Shown one piece after another: positions 17,179 to 25,923 of a stretch of DNA of 64,000 nucleotides. Made by a program: the position numbers and the translations under genes. The stretch's first letter is position 1; each line of letters begins with the position of its first letter. Source of the DNA: Pseudomonas sp. S31. Its GTDB lineage: Bacteria; Pseudomonadota; Gammaproteobacteria; Pseudomonadales; Pseudomonadaceae. The DNA is taken from assembly GCF_016648105.1 (NCBI RefSeq), contig NZ_JACVVE010000002.1, forward strand, positions 124,001-188,000. The letters run 5' to 3'. The notes below the pieces were generated by a model, which was given only the letters and a program-made list of their open reading frames with translations, was not told where the DNA came from and made no database searches.

Positions 17179-18150
17179 CTAGTCGATCACGCAGCGCCCG
17201 AGCGCATCCTGCAGGGCTTGTTGGTTCTGGGGTTGATCGAAGATCAGCTCGATCCGCGAATCCCTGCGCCAGGCGCTCGCCTGCCACGCCGGCAACACCC
17301 CTTCCAGGCCATTGAATGACTGCCAATCTTCAGCGCTGTGGATAACCCCCTTGGCCCGCTTCCACGGCCAAGCCCCTAGAAAAGCTCGCAGCCGCTGTGG
17401 ATCGAATTGCCGACTTGGGTGCCAGCGCCAGCCAATACTCCAGCCGCCGTCTCCTGCCTCGGCCAGACAAATCGGCACCCGTGGATTTGTCCACAGGCTG
17501 CCGGCAGCCCCTGCAGCGCTATCCACAGGCTGATCCGTCTTGTCGGAAGTAACAGCAACGTCTGTGGATGAAACCGGCAGCAGGCCTAAATCCACCCGCC
17601 CTTGTCCCGTCCAAATCGCCTGGACGTTGCCTAGCTGCTTGTTTATCAACAGCCTGGAATCTTCGTCCACAGCCTCGCACTTGTTCACCACCACCAGAGC
17701 GGCCAGCCCCAGCGCCTGCCGTTGAGCCTCCGCCAGCGGCTCGCCACGCCCCATGGCCTGGGCGTCAACCACCATCACCAGTGGCTGCACCGACAACACG
17801 CCCTGCCAAGGCGCCTGACCCAACTGTCGCAACAACTGCAACGGATGACCCAGCCCGGAAGGTTCGATGAACAGCCTGTCAGGGCGCGCCTTGCGCAACA
17901 GCCGCCCCAGCCCGACCTGAAACGGCATGCCATTGACGCAGCACAGGCAGCCCCCCGCCACCTCGCCAATGGCGACGCCGTCCTCGTCACGGCTGAGCAA
18001 CGCCGCATCGAGGCCGACCTGGCCGAACTCATTGACCAGCACCGCCCAACGTTCGCCTTGCGGGCGCTGCGCCATCAAGTGCCGAATCAGGCTGGTCTTG
18101 CCAGCGCCCAACGGCCCGGCAATCACGTGGGTGGGAATGTTCTGCAGCAT
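17179..18150 (-). CDS. COG0523 (CobW/YjiA-like) GTP-binding metallochaperone
   Basis: A 323-residue G3E P-loop GTPase: Walker A GPLGAGKTS at 12-20, a metal-binding CLCC motif (C68, C70, C71), the base-recognition motif VVNKCE and a C-terminal CobW_C domain. COG0523 proteins deliver metal, mostly zinc, to client enzymes under starvation. It is the third gene of an apparent zigA-DUF1826-cobW operon, 40 bp after the DUF1826 gene, so it is probably under Zur. The coding sequence is unusually rich in TGTGGAT/ATCCACA words (see DnaA-box cluster). Confidence 0.88.
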   Translation of the reverse strand: MLQNIPTHVIAGPLGAGKTSLIRHLMAQRPQGERWAVLVNEFGQVGLDAALLSRDEDGVAIGEVAGGCLCCVNGMPFQVGLGRLLRKARPDRLFIEPSGLGHPLQLLRQLGQAPWQGVLSVQPLVMVVDAQAMGRGEPLAEAQRQALGLAALVVVNKCEAVDEDSRLLINKQLGNVQAIWTGQGRVDLGLLPVSSTDVAVTSDKTDQPVDSAAGAAGSLWTNPRVPICLAEAGDGGWSIGWRWHPSRQFDPQRLRAFLGAWPWKRAKGVIHSAEDWQSFNGLEGVLPAWQASAWRRDSRIELIFDQPQNQQALQDALGRCVID

Positions 18151-19199
18151 GGGGATAACTTCGCAGCGGATTTGCCCCCACTATGCCCCGTCACGCCAAC
18201 CAGTCAAGGCTGAGGAGCAAGCGTGACTGCTGGCTCCCGGGCGAACGGTGGATAAGTCCTGCGCCTTCATTGCCCAGCCACTTCTCGCCCTTGAGCACGG
18301 CCACATCCCCGGTCTGCAACTGCTGGATGTTATCCACAGGTGCGGCGGCCAAGTGCAAGCCAACCCGCTCTATCACGCCCTCCTCCAACCACTCGCTACC
18401 GGGCCCGACATAGGTGCTCAACAGCCGCACCGGGACGTTATCCACATGAAAGCGTGGGCACATGGCACCTTGCAGCACGCGCAAGCGCAAGCCAACCCGC
18501 CGTGCCCCGAGCAGACAGGTGTAGGCCGAGACCAGCCAGGTCACATCGGCGACGAAGGCCTCATAGCCATGCAGGTCCGCAGCCTCCGGAAGCAGACCCG
18601 CCAGCACCGGGGGTTCATGCTCGCTCACCTCCAGCACACGTTGATCCGCCAGCGGCTGGCCAAGGCTGACGACCAGCGCAGCAAAGTCTTCCAGTTGCGC
18701 CGGCAAACGGCGCTGCCATACGGCCAGGTTGACTCCGTCCTGGAGGATTTCAGCCAACACCTTGGGCGATTCGCCATGGATCTGTTGGATATTCACAGGG
18801 CGATGCGCCAGGTTCATGCCGCCTCCTCGGCCAACCATGGCCCAAATGGGTCATCCAGGCGCAGCCAGGCCATGGGCCCAAGGTCCATTTCTTCGTCGCT
18901 CAACAGGCAGGCATCGAGCTCTGTGGATAACCTTGCGAAGTCGATGTTCTGCCCGATGAACACCAGTTCCTGGCGGCAATCGCCGGTTTCCGCCGTCCAG
19001 TGTTTGAGGATCTCGGCAATACCCTGTTCATCCTGCGGCCAATGCTCACGCGGTACGAAGCGCCACCAGCGGCCAGCCAGGCCATGGCGCATCATGCCGC
19101 CGGCCTGGGACCAGCTGCCGGCTTCCTGGAACTTGCTGGCCAGCCAGAAGAAGCCTTTGGAGCGCAGCAGGCGACCATTGCTCCAGTCCTTGTGGATAA
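17337..19199. other. Cluster of five exact DnaA boxes inside zinc-island genes
   Basis: Exact TTATCCACA 9-mers, on either strand, at 17337-17345, 18330-18338, 18438-18446, 18922-18930 and 19191-19199. One-mismatch versions lie at about 17519, 17561 and 18248. All are in coding sequence. The density (five in 1.9 kb) is far above chance and resembles DnaA-titration clusters such as E. coli datA; function is inferred only. Confidence 0.55.
18191..18817 (-). CDS. DUF1826 domain-containing protein
   Basis: A 208-residue protein of the DUF1826 family, found beside Zur-regulated genes in pseudomonads. Notable conserved stretches are [40 protein letters not shown] and the C-terminal [17 protein letters not shown]. 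The His-x-Asp and distal His-x10-Arg layout (HVD ... [10 protein letters not shown]) recalls cupin or 2-oxoglutarate oxygenase metal sites, but that is speculation. The ATG at 18817 overlaps the zigA stop as ATGA, so the two are coupled. Confidence 0.85.
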   Translation of the reverse strand: MNLAHRPVNIQQIHGESPKVLAEILQDGVNLAVWQRRLPAQLEDFAALVVSLGQPLADQRVLEVSEHEPPVLAGLLPEAADLHGYEAFVADVTWLVSAYTCLLGARRVGLRLRVLQGAMCPRFHVDNVPVRLLSTYVGPGSEWLEEGVIERVGLHLAAAPVDNIQQLQTGDVAVLKGEKWLGNEGAGLIHRSPGSQQSRLLLSLDWLA

Positions 19200-20022
19200 A
19201 ATCGAAGAAGCGCTGTGGATGCAACGGCCGGCGCGCTACCCAGGTGCTCGCCGCGATGCCGTATTCCTCGGTTTCCGGTACATGCTCGCCGCGCAGTTCG
19301 CGCAGCCAACCCGGCGATTGCGCGGCTTGATCAAAGTCGAACAGGCCAGTGTCGAGGATGCGCGCCAGCGGCACCTGGCCCATGACCATCGGCACAATTT
19401 GCGCCCGGGCGTTGAGGCTGCGCAGGATGGCGATGAGTTCCTCGCGCTGGTCCTGACCGATCAGGTCGATCTTGCTCAGCAACAGTACATCGGCGAACTC
19501 TACCTGCTCGATGAGCAGGTCGCTGATCGAACGCTCGTCGTCTTCACCCAGGCTCTCACCGTGGTTGGCCAGCGCTTCGGCGGCCTGGTAGTCACGCAGG
19601 AAGTTCAGGCCATCGACCACGGTGACCATGGTGTCGAGCCGCGCCATATCGGACAGGCTGCGGCCCTGCTCGTCGCGGAAGGTGAAGGTCTCGGCCACCG
19701 GCAGCGGCTCGGAAATACCCGTGGACTCGATCAGCAGGTAATCGAAACGCCCCTCGTGCGCCAGCCGTGCCACTTCCTCGAGCAGGTCTTCGCGCAGGGT
19801 GCAGCAGATGCAGCCATTGCTCATCTCCACCAGCTTTTCTTCGGCGCGGTTGAGGGTGACGTCGCGCTGCACCTCACTGGCATCGATGTTGATTTCACTC
19901 ATGTCGTTGACGATGACCGCGACCCGCAAGTCGTCGCGGTTACGCAGCACATGGTTGAGCAAGGTGCTCTTGCCGGCCCCGAGGAAGCCGGACAGCACGG
20001 TGACAGGAAGACGATTGGACAT
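18814..20022 (-). CDS. zigA: Zinc-responsive COG0523 GTPase ZigA
   Basis: A 402-residue G3E GTPase of the larger COG0523 subfamily: Walker [10 protein letters not shown] at 12-20, CICC metal motif (C71, C73, C74), ESTGISEP switch region, SKIDLI base motif and a long C-terminal CobW_C domain. Proteins of this type are made during zinc starvation and assist zinc transfer to essential enzymes. It leads a three-gene operon and its promoter region carries a Zur-like dyad. The start [13 protein letters not shown] was chosen over an upstream extension that lacks family resemblance. Confidence 0.9.
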   Translation of the reverse strand: MSNRLPVTVLSGFLGAGKSTLLNHVLRNRDDLRVAVIVNDMSEINIDASEVQRDVTLNRAEEKLVEMSNGCICCTLREDLLEEVARLAHEGRFDYLLIESTGISEPLPVAETFTFRDEQGRSLSDMARLDTMVTVVDGLNFLRDYQAAEALANHGESLGEDDERSISDLLIEQVEFADVLLLSKIDLIGQDQREELIAILRSLNARAQIVPMVMGQVPLARILDTGLFDFDQAAQSPGWLRELRGEHVPETEEYGIAASTWVARRPLHPQRFFDFIHKDWSNGRLLRSKGFFWLASKFQEAGSWSQAGGMMRHGLAGRWWRFVPREHWPQDEQGIAEILKHWTAETGDCRQELVFIGQNIDFARLSTELDACLLSDEEMDLGPMAWLRLDDPFGPWLAEEAA

Positions 20023-20070
20023 TGGCGAAACCTCGACAGGCAGACGCATTCGAAACGATGCATTGCACAA

Positions 20071-20085
20071 TGTTATAAAGTAACA
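20071..20085. promoter_or_regulatory. Zur-like operator in the divergent zigA promoter region
   Basis: TGTTATAAAGTAACA is an imperfect dyad (11 of 12 arm bases pair in TGTTAT/GTAACA terms with one mismatch) in an AT-rich island between zigA and the small exported protein gene. It resembles gammaproteobacterial Zur boxes (GTTATAnTATAAC core). The gene content on both sides supports it. Confidence 0.65.
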
Positions 20086-20128
20086 ATACAATTTCGCCAA
20101 GCCACATTCGTCGCGAGCGTATCCTCAG

Positions 20129-20515
20129 ATGGAAACTATCCAGGCACGAGCCGCCCTTTTACTGATGCTCGTGTCCCCGTTACCTGCATGGGCAATGGCA
20201 CCTGCAAACGGCATGGCGTTGTGCACCCGAAGCGCCACGCTACTGGCGTGCCAGGGTGCCAATGGCAGCTACTACAGCGTGCGTACCGAAGGTCAGCATT
20301 TCTACCTCCGCGGCTTCGACAGCGAGACCCGTCGGCTCTGGTCACAAACCAACAGCCGCTACGGCATGTTCACGCTGTTCACCGGGTTGGCCAGTGATGG
20401 CGAAGCCTGGTTCGGTTACAGCCGACGGGTGGGCTGGACTACCTTGAACCGCGTCTCCAGCTCGAGCGGTCAACGTTTCAACCTGCATTGCAGCCTGATC
20501 GGCGGTTGCCGCTGA
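20129..20515 (+). CDS. Small exported protein of the zinc island, unknown function
   Basis: A 128-residue protein with a clear signal peptide (ALLLMLVSPLPAWA, cleavage near residue 22) and four cysteines in the mature part (C32, C41, C121, C127) that could form two disulfides. The rest is rich in Ser, Gly and aromatic residues (GSYYSVRTEGQHFYLRGFD). I recognise no domain. It starts 44 bp from the Zur-like box and is followed after 38 bp by folE2, so it is probably expressed in zinc starvation. It lacks His-rich zinc-binding runs. Confidence 0.75.
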   Translation: METIQARAALLLMLVSPLPAWAMAPANGMALCTRSATLLACQGANGSYYSVRTEGQHFYLRGFDSETRRLWSQTNSRYGMFTLFTGLASDGEAWFGYSRRVGWTTLNRVSSSSGQRFNLHCSLIGGCR

Positions 20516-20553
20516 CACTCCTTTACCACGCCTCTTCATGACCGGTGCTTCAG

Positions 20554-21441
20554 ATGACCAGCCTTACGCTTCCCGACATCGCCATCCAGCCACAAGACCA
20601 GGCCACCCCGCTCGAATGGGTGGGCATGTGCGGTATCGCCTTACCGATCCAGGTCGACGGCCGCAGGGTAATCGCCAAAGCCGACGCCGGTGTCAGCCTT
20701 GTGGATGGCTCCTCGCGTGGCATTCACATGTCGCGCCTGTATCTCGCACTCGAATCCATCGAGAAGCAGCCTGCGACAGCGCTGAGCCTGCGCCGTCTTT
20801 TGGCTGACTTTCTTGCCAGTCATGAAGGGCTTTCGGATGCGGCCTATCTGCGCCTGACGTTCGACCATTCGCTGAAAAGGCCAGCCCTGGTAAGCCCGCT
20901 GTCAGGCTGGAAAAGCTACGCGGTCAGTGTCGATGCCAGGATAGAAAACGAAATGTTCCACGTGGAACTATCGGTTAACGTCCCTTACTCGTCGACCTGC
21001 CCATGCTCGGCAGCGCTCGCCAGGCAGTTGATTCAACAGCAGTTCGAGGCCGATTTTGCTGGGCAGCAACCGAACCGCGACACAGTGCTGGAATGGCTCG
21101 GCAGCAGCCAAGGCATCGTGGCGACACCTCATAGCCAACGCAGTCAGGCCAAGGTCAAGGTACGCCTGCGCAACAACCAGCCTTCGCTGCCGATAACTGC
21201 ATTGATCGACCAAGTCGAAGCCAGCCTCGGCACGGCGGTGCAGACGGCAGTGAAACGCGCGGACGAACAGGCCTTCGCCTTGGCCAATGGCCAGAACCTG
21301 ATGTTCTGCGAAGACGCAGCGCGACGGGTGCACCATGCCCTCAGGCAACAGGCCTGGGCCACAGGCTTCCAGGTGCGCGTGGAACACGCAGAAAGCCTGC
21401 ATGCCCACGACGCGGTGGCGGTCAGCCGCTGGCAGTGGTGA
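20554..21441 (+). CDS. folE2: GTP cyclohydrolase FolE2 (type IB)
   Basis: Converts GTP to 7,8-dihydroneopterin triphosphate, the first step of folate and queuosine pathways. FolE2 replaces zinc-dependent FolE when zinc is scarce because it accepts other metals. The 295-residue product has the family motifs GIHMSR (57-62), the metal/catalytic cysteine region STCPCS (C149, C151) and a C-terminal FCEDAARRVHHALR. Its position beside zigA and a Zur-like box fits Zur control. A parS-like site is embedded in the coding sequence at 20954. Confidence 0.94.
   Translation: MTSLTLPDIAIQPQDQATPLEWVGMCGIALPIQVDGRRVIAKADAGVSLVDGSSRGIHMSRLYLALESIEKQPATALSLRRLLADFLASHEGLSDAAYLRLTFDHSLKRPALVSPLSGWKSYAVSVDARIENEMFHVELSVNVPYSSTCPCSAALARQLIQQQFEADFAGQQPNRDTVLEWLGSSQGIVATPHSQRSQAKVKVRLRNNQPSLPITALIDQVEASLGTAVQTAVKRADEQAFALANGQNLMFCEDAARRVHHALRQQAWATGFQVRVEHAESLHAHDAVAVSRWQW
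20954..20969. other. parS-like ParB-binding site within folE2
   Basis: TGTTCCACGTGGAACT matches the 16-bp parS consensus TGTTCCACGTGGAACA at 15 positions. It lies about 32 kb from dnaA, inside coding sequence. Confidence 0.75.
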
Positions 21442-21447
21442 AGTGGG

Positions 21448-21987
21448 TCAAGTCCGCGGCTTGACCGTGCCACAGTCATTACCCAACCACACGGCCCGGG
21501 TGTTCATGCTGCCCTGCTGCTGAACCCCGGAAGCGTTGAACGTACCACTGACCTGGGTGGTGAATTCCTTGTCGCTAAGGAAGGTGGCCTGCCCGCTGCC
21601 CTGCGCCTTGGGGCAGCTGAACTGAAATTTCCACACATTGCCGGTGCGGTCGGTGATCTTCTGGGTGCAGCCCGATTGCGGGTCTTGCAGTGGAATGTCA
21701 TTGGTCGCGACCTGCTCGGGGGTCAGGCACGAGCGCACGCCCTTGCCGCCCACGGTGACACCCTGCTTGGCCAGCGTGCCTTCCAGCATCGCACGCTGCT
21801 CGGGCGGTAGGTTCTTCAACTGGCCCAGCATGAACTCCATGTCCGGTAACGGCTTTCCATCGACCTGCATGTTGCTGGTGGTCAGCTCCCACAAGCCAGG
21901 TTGCAGCATCTGCGCGTGCACCAGTGGGCTGCTCAGGCCAAAGGACAATGCCAACAATGGTGCCAACAAGGGCAGACGATTCTTCAT
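21448..21987 (-). CDS. DUF3617 family periplasmic protein
   Basis: A 179-residue exported protein: signal peptide to about residue 25 (LLALSFGLSSPLVHA), then the DUF3617 domain opening with LQPGLWELTTSNMQVDGKP and containing CLTPEQV and a CTQKI cysteine. A GAGGAG site precedes the ATG. Function unknown in all members. It converges on folE2 with only 6 bp between the stops. Confidence 0.88.
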   Translation of the reverse strand: MKNRLPLLAPLLALSFGLSSPLVHAQMLQPGLWELTTSNMQVDGKPLPDMEFMLGQLKNLPPEQRAMLEGTLAKQGVTVGGKGVRSCLTPEQVATNDIPLQDPQSGCTQKITDRTGNVWKFQFSCPKAQGSGQATFLSDKEFTTQVSGTFNASGVQQQGSMNTRAVWLGNDCGTVKPRT

Positions 21988-22086
21988 GGATGAACGCTCC
22001 TCGAAATAAACCGGCCAAGCGGCCGGGCTGAGTCTTAGACGCCAATACTGCAGGTGGGTTGCAAGCCGAGACGGGAACGTGTTCTG

Positions 22087-22095
22087 TTATCCACA
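22087..22095. other. DnaA box upstream of cardiolipin synthase gene
   Basis: Exact TTATCCACA 25 bp before the cls start codon. It could be a DnaA-responsive site for the gene or one of the many boxes dispersed around the origin. Confidence 0.5.
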
Positions 22096-22119
22096 GTGTA
22101 TTCGCCAAGCAGGATGCGT

Positions 22120-23559
22120 ATGGATTATCACAGCCCTTATTTCTTTGGTTATCTACTCGGCTTGGTGCACCTGCTGGGCATCGCGGCAGCCCTGCACGCG
22201 TTGTTCACCGTGCGTACCGCCCAAGGGGCTATCGCCTGGGCGATGTCGCTGTTCTTCATCCCCTACCTCACGCTCATTCCCTACCTGGTGTTCGGCGCCC
22301 GTTCATTCTCCGCCTACATCCAGGCCAGGCGTCAGGCCAACCAGGAAATGCACGTGGCCATGGCCAACCTCAACTGGCGGCCCTGGGTCGAGGAAGCACT
22401 CGCCGCCCGCGAGTCCGCCAGCTATGCCGCCCTGCGCGCGATGCCCAAGCTGGGGCCGATGCCGTGCCTGGCCAACAATCGAGTCAAATTGCTGGTCAAT
22501 GGCGAAGCCACGTTCGATGCCATCTTCAGCGCCATCGCCGATGCCCGGGAAGTGGTGCTGGTGCAATTCTTCATCATCCACGACGACGCTCTTGGCAAAT
22601 CACTGCAGCAAATGCTGCTGCGCAAGGCCGCCGAGGGCGTGAAGGTGTATGTGCTGTACGACCGGGTCGGCAGCCATGCCCTTCCCGCGCGCTACACCCA
22701 GACGCTGCGCGACGGCGGCGTGCAGGTCCATGCCTTCGCTACCCGGCGTGGCTGGTTCAACCGCTTTCAGGTCAACTTCCGCAACCACCGCAAGATCGTC
22801 GTGGTAGACGGTCTGCTCGGCTTCCTTGGCGGTTTGAACGTGGGCGATGAGTACCTCGGCGGCAACCCGAAACTGTCACCCTGGCGCGATACCCATATTG
22901 AAGTCAGCGGGCCAGTCTTGGCCTGCCTGCAGGAATCGTTCGCCGAGGACTGGTACTGGGCAGCGCGCGAGTTGCCGCCGCTGATCCTCGCCGATGACTA
23001 TCCCGACGATGGCGTACTGTGCCAGGCTCTGGCCAGCGGCCCGGCCGACCCACAGGAAACCTGCTCGCTGTTCTTCCTCGAGGCGATCCATTCCGCGACC
23101 CAACGGGTGTGGATCACCAGCCCCTACTTCATCCCCGACGAGGCGGTATTCGCCGCGCTGCGCTTGGCGGTGCTGCGCGGAGTCGATGTGCGGTTGCTGA
23201 TACCCTCGCGGCCAGACCACAAGATCGTCTATGCGGCCTCCAGCCTGTTCGCCTTCGAAGCGGTGCGCGCCGGCGTGCGCATGTTCCGCTACCAACCGGG
23301 GTTCATGCACCAGAAGGTGGTGTTGGTGGATGACGAGGTCAGCGCGGTCGGCAGCGCCAACCTGGATAACCGCTCGTTCCGCCTCAACTTCGAGATGACC
23401 TTGCTCACCATCGACCGGACATTCGCCGACCAGGTGGAGGCGATGCTGCTGCAAGACTTCGAGCAGTCCAAGGAGATTACCGCAGAGGACAGCAAGGATA
23501 CCCATCGGATCCAGCAGTTGGGGATGCGCATTGCGCGGTTGATCTCGCCGATCCTCTGA
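22120..23559 (+). CDS. cls: Cardiolipin synthase (ClsA type)
   Basis: A 479-residue inner-membrane phospholipase-D-superfamily enzyme that condenses two phosphatidylglycerols into cardiolipin and glycerol. Two N-terminal membrane helices ([18 protein letters not shown] and [21 protein letters not shown]) are followed by two PLD domains with HKD motifs: [10 protein letters not shown] near 222 and [18 protein letters not shown] near 397. The ATG at 22120 follows AGGA; an ATG two codons upstream is possible. It is convergent with cfa, another membrane-lipid gene, sharing a hairpin terminator. Confidence 0.94.
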   Translation: MDYHSPYFFGYLLGLVHLLGIAAALHALFTVRTAQGAIAWAMSLFFIPYLTLIPYLVFGARSFSAYIQARRQANQEMHVAMANLNWRPWVEEALAARESASYAALRAMPKLGPMPCLANNRVKLLVNGEATFDAIFSAIADAREVVLVQFFIIHDDALGKSLQQMLLRKAAEGVKVYVLYDRVGSHALPARYTQTLRDGGVQVHAFATRRGWFNRFQVNFRNHRKIVVVDGLLGFLGGLNVGDEYLGGNPKLSPWRDTHIEVSGPVLACLQESFAEDWYWAARELPPLILADDYPDDGVLCQALASGPADPQETCSLFFLEAIHSATQRVWITSPYFIPDEAVFAALRLAVLRGVDVRLLIPSRPDHKIVYAASSLFAFEAVRAGVRMFRYQPGFMHQKVVLVDDEVSAVGSANLDNRSFRLNFEMTLLTIDRTFADQVEAMLLQDFEQSKEITAEDSKDTHRIQQLGMRIARLISPIL

Positions 23560-23567
23560 AGGGGCAA

Positions 23568-23591
23568 GCCGGCTCCTGCAAAGGAGCCGGC
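23568..23591. terminator. Hairpin between convergent cls and cfa genes
   Basis: GCCGGCTCCT pairs perfectly with AGGAGCCGGC over a GCAA tetraloop. There is no T tract, so it may stall polymerase or protect mRNA ends from both sides rather than act as a classical terminator. Confidence 0.6.
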
Positions 23592-23600
23592 CTGGTACGG

Positions 23601-24785
23601 TCAGCGGTAGAGGTCTTCGCGGGTCCAGGGCAGGTTGTGGTGGCCATCGGCGAAGGGCTTCACGGCGAGGATCTGGTGCAGGTTGATCCAGCCCTTCTCG
23701 AAGGCATAGGCGCAGCCGGCCAGGTACAGGCGCCAGATCCGCAGGGTTTTCTCCGGCACCAGCGCCGCTGCACGATGCAGCTGGTGCTCGAGGTTCTCGC
23801 TCCAATGATGCAGGGTCTTGGCGTAATGCAGGCGCAGGCTCTCGACGTCGACCACCTCCAGCCCGGCTTCGCAGATGCAGGCGCTGATCATCGACAGGTG
23901 CGGCAGCTCGCCATGGGGGAACACGTAGCGGTCGATGAAATCTCCCGCGCCTCGGCCGACTGGCCGGCCATCGACGTGTTTGGCAGTAATACCGTGGTTC
24001 ATCACCAGGCCGCCTTCGCGCACCGCACCGAACAGCTTCTGGCAATACAGCGGCAGGTTGGCATGGCCGACGTGCTCGAGCATGCCGACGCTCACCACCT
24101 TGTCGAACCGACCATCCTGCGGCAGATCGCGATAATCGAGGATCTGCAGGTCGACCTTGTCGGCCAGCCCTTCGTCCTTGACGCGTTGACGGCCGAGCTT
24201 GAGCTGCTCCTTGCTGAGGGTGATGCCGAACACCTGGGCGCCATACTCGCGGGCAGCGAAGCGGGACAGCCCGCCCCAGCCACAACCGACATCCAGCAGG
24301 TAGTCGCCGGCCTGCAGGCGCAGCTTGCGGCACAGGTGGTCGAACTTGTCTTGCTGGGCCTGATCCAGGGTATTGTCCGGCTCGCGGAAGTAGGCGCACG
24401 AGTAGGCCATGTCCTGGTCGAGCCAGAGCTGGTAGAACTCGTTGGACACATCGTAATGGTAAGAGATGGCCTCTGCGTCGGTGTCCTTGTCGTGGGACTG
24501 GCGCGCCGGCAGGGCCTCGTCCTCGTCGGTCAGCAGCGCCTCGCTCAGCTCGTCGCAGACCCGAATGGCTTCACCGATATCACCTTCCAGCTCAATCTTG
24601 CCTTCGACGAAGGCGGTACCGAGTTCGTCCATGCTGGGGTGGGACAGCTGAGTGATCAGCTGAGGCTCCTTGATCAGGATGGTCACCTGCGGGCTGGGCC
24701 CGAGGTCGAAATGGTTACCGTCCCAGAGTTTCAGGCGCAGCGGCAGATGCAGGCTCTGCAATGCGGGTGGAAGTTGCGCAAGCAT
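23601..24785 (-). CDS. cfaB: Cyclopropane-fatty-acyl-phospholipid synthase
   Basis: Adds a methylene from S-adenosylmethionine across double bonds of membrane phospholipid acyl chains, hardening membranes in stationary phase or solvent stress. The 394-residue protein has the family N-terminal domain and a SAM-binding methyltransferase domain with LDVGCGWGGL near residue 164, followed by FGITLSKEQL and the active-site region EHVGHANLPLY. The length equals P. putida CfaB, whose promoter is RpoS-dependent. A very good AGGAGGGT site precedes the ATG. Confidence 0.93.
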   Translation of the reverse strand: MLAQLPPALQSLHLPLRLKLWDGNHFDLGPSPQVTILIKEPQLITQLSHPSMDELGTAFVEGKIELEGDIGEAIRVCDELSEALLTDEDEALPARQSHDKDTDAEAISYHYDVSNEFYQLWLDQDMAYSCAYFREPDNTLDQAQQDKFDHLCRKLRLQAGDYLLDVGCGWGGLSRFAAREYGAQVFGITLSKEQLKLGRQRVKDEGLADKVDLQILDYRDLPQDGRFDKVVSVGMLEHVGHANLPLYCQKLFGAVREGGLVMNHGITAKHVDGRPVGRGAGDFIDRYVFPHGELPHLSMISACICEAGLEVVDVESLRLHYAKTLHHWSENLEHQLHRAAALVPEKTLRIWRLYLAGCAYAFEKGWINLHQILAVKPFADGHHNLPWTREDLYR

Positions 24786-24854
24786 GAACGACCCTCCTAT
24801 CCATTTACGGGCACGACGTATGGCATTTTGAACGCCACGGGAACAGGGTAGTTC

Positions 24855-24866
24855 ATTCGTACGAAT
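24855..24866. promoter_or_regulatory. Perfect palindrome in the cfaB/lysR intergenic region
   Basis: ATTCGTACGAAT is a 12-bp perfect palindrome in an AT-rich stretch 70 bp upstream of cfaB and 149 bp upstream of the divergent LysR gene. It could be an operator for either; no regulator can be assigned from sequence. Confidence 0.3.
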
Positions 24867-25014
24867 TTTCCGGTACTAGCGACTTTGGTCTAGTCCGCCC
24901 AGCCGCGCTGTAGAGGGTTTGCGCCCTGCCCTCACCCGCCGGACTTGCTGGCGGCGAGCGCGTTTTCGCCCTACCATGCGTGCGCGCCAACGACCAAACC
25001 AGCGGGGCCCCTGG

Positions 25015-25923
25015 GTGAGCATCAACTTCGACCTGAACGACCTGAAAGCCTTCCGTGCCGTCGTCGAGCAAGGCACCTTTCGCGCTGCCGCCGACACCGT
25101 CCGCATCACTCAATCGGCGCTCAGTCGGCGCATCGAAAAACTCGAAACAGCGCTGGGGGTGAAGCTGCTGGAGCGCACCACACGCAAGGTCTCGTTGACC
25201 AACGTCGGGCGCGCCTTCCTACCCCAGGTCGAACGCCTGCTCGACGACCTCGACCTGGCCCTGCTCAGCGTCGGCGACGGCGGTGCACTGCGCACCGGCA
25301 CCCTGACCATCGCCTGCGTGCCCTCTGCAGCCTATTACTTCATGCCTCACGCCATCCGCGCCTTTCACGGGCAGTACCCGAAGGTGCGCATCAACCTGTT
25401 CGATGCCTCCGCCAACGAGGTGAGCGCCGCAGTGGCCTCCGGGGAAGCGGACTTCGGCCTGAGCTTCACCGGCAACCTCGCTCCGGAGATCGAATTCAGC
25501 ACCTTGCTGGAGGAACGCTACGTCATCGCCTGTCGCCGCGATCACCCCCTGGCGCAGCGCGAGGTGGTGAGCTGGGCCGAGGCCTACGAGCACGACTACA
25601 TTACCCTGGGGAAATCGTCAGGCAACCGCCTGGTGCTGGACCGGGCCCTCGCCGGCATGCAGGTGCCCAAGGAAAGTGTGTGCGAAGCCCGCCACGTGAC
25701 CACCCTGCTGGGCTTGATCGAAGCCGGGCTGGGCATCGCCGCGGTGCCGTCGATCGCCCTGCCGCTGATGCCCCACCCGATCCTCGCCAGCGTTGCGCTG
25801 GTCGAGCCCGAAGTCACTCGCAAGATGGGGCTGCTCAAGCGCCGCGGGCGTACGCTGACACCGGCGGCGCTGGAAATGGAGCGGTTGATCCGGCAATTGC
25901 CGGGAGTTCTACCGGGCGACTGA
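25015..25923 (+). CDS. LysR-type transcriptional regulator
   Basis: A 302-residue LysR protein. The winged HTH is FDLNDLKAFRAVVEQGTFR to SALSRRIEKLE, and the effector domain begins at about residue 93 (GTLTIACVPSAAYYFMPHA). I place the start at GTG 25015, which gives the usual LysR N-terminus, although no strong ribosome-binding site is seen; an ATG at 24976 is an alternative. It converges on the binding-protein/carrier pair with the stops overlapping by 15 bp, and may regulate them, but the target is not demonstrated. Confidence 0.85.
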   Translation: MSINFDLNDLKAFRAVVEQGTFRAAADTVRITQSALSRRIEKLETALGVKLLERTTRKVSLTNVGRAFLPQVERLLDDLDLALLSVGDGGALRTGTLTIACVPSAAYYFMPHAIRAFHGQYPKVRINLFDASANEVSAAVASGEADFGLSFTGNLAPEIEFSTLLEERYVIACRRDHPLAQREVVSWAEAYEHDYITLGKSSGNRLVLDRALAGMQVPKESVCEARHVTTLLGLIEAGLGIAAVPSIALPLMPHPILASVALVEPEVTRKMGLLKRRGRTLTPAALEMERLIRQLPGVLPGD

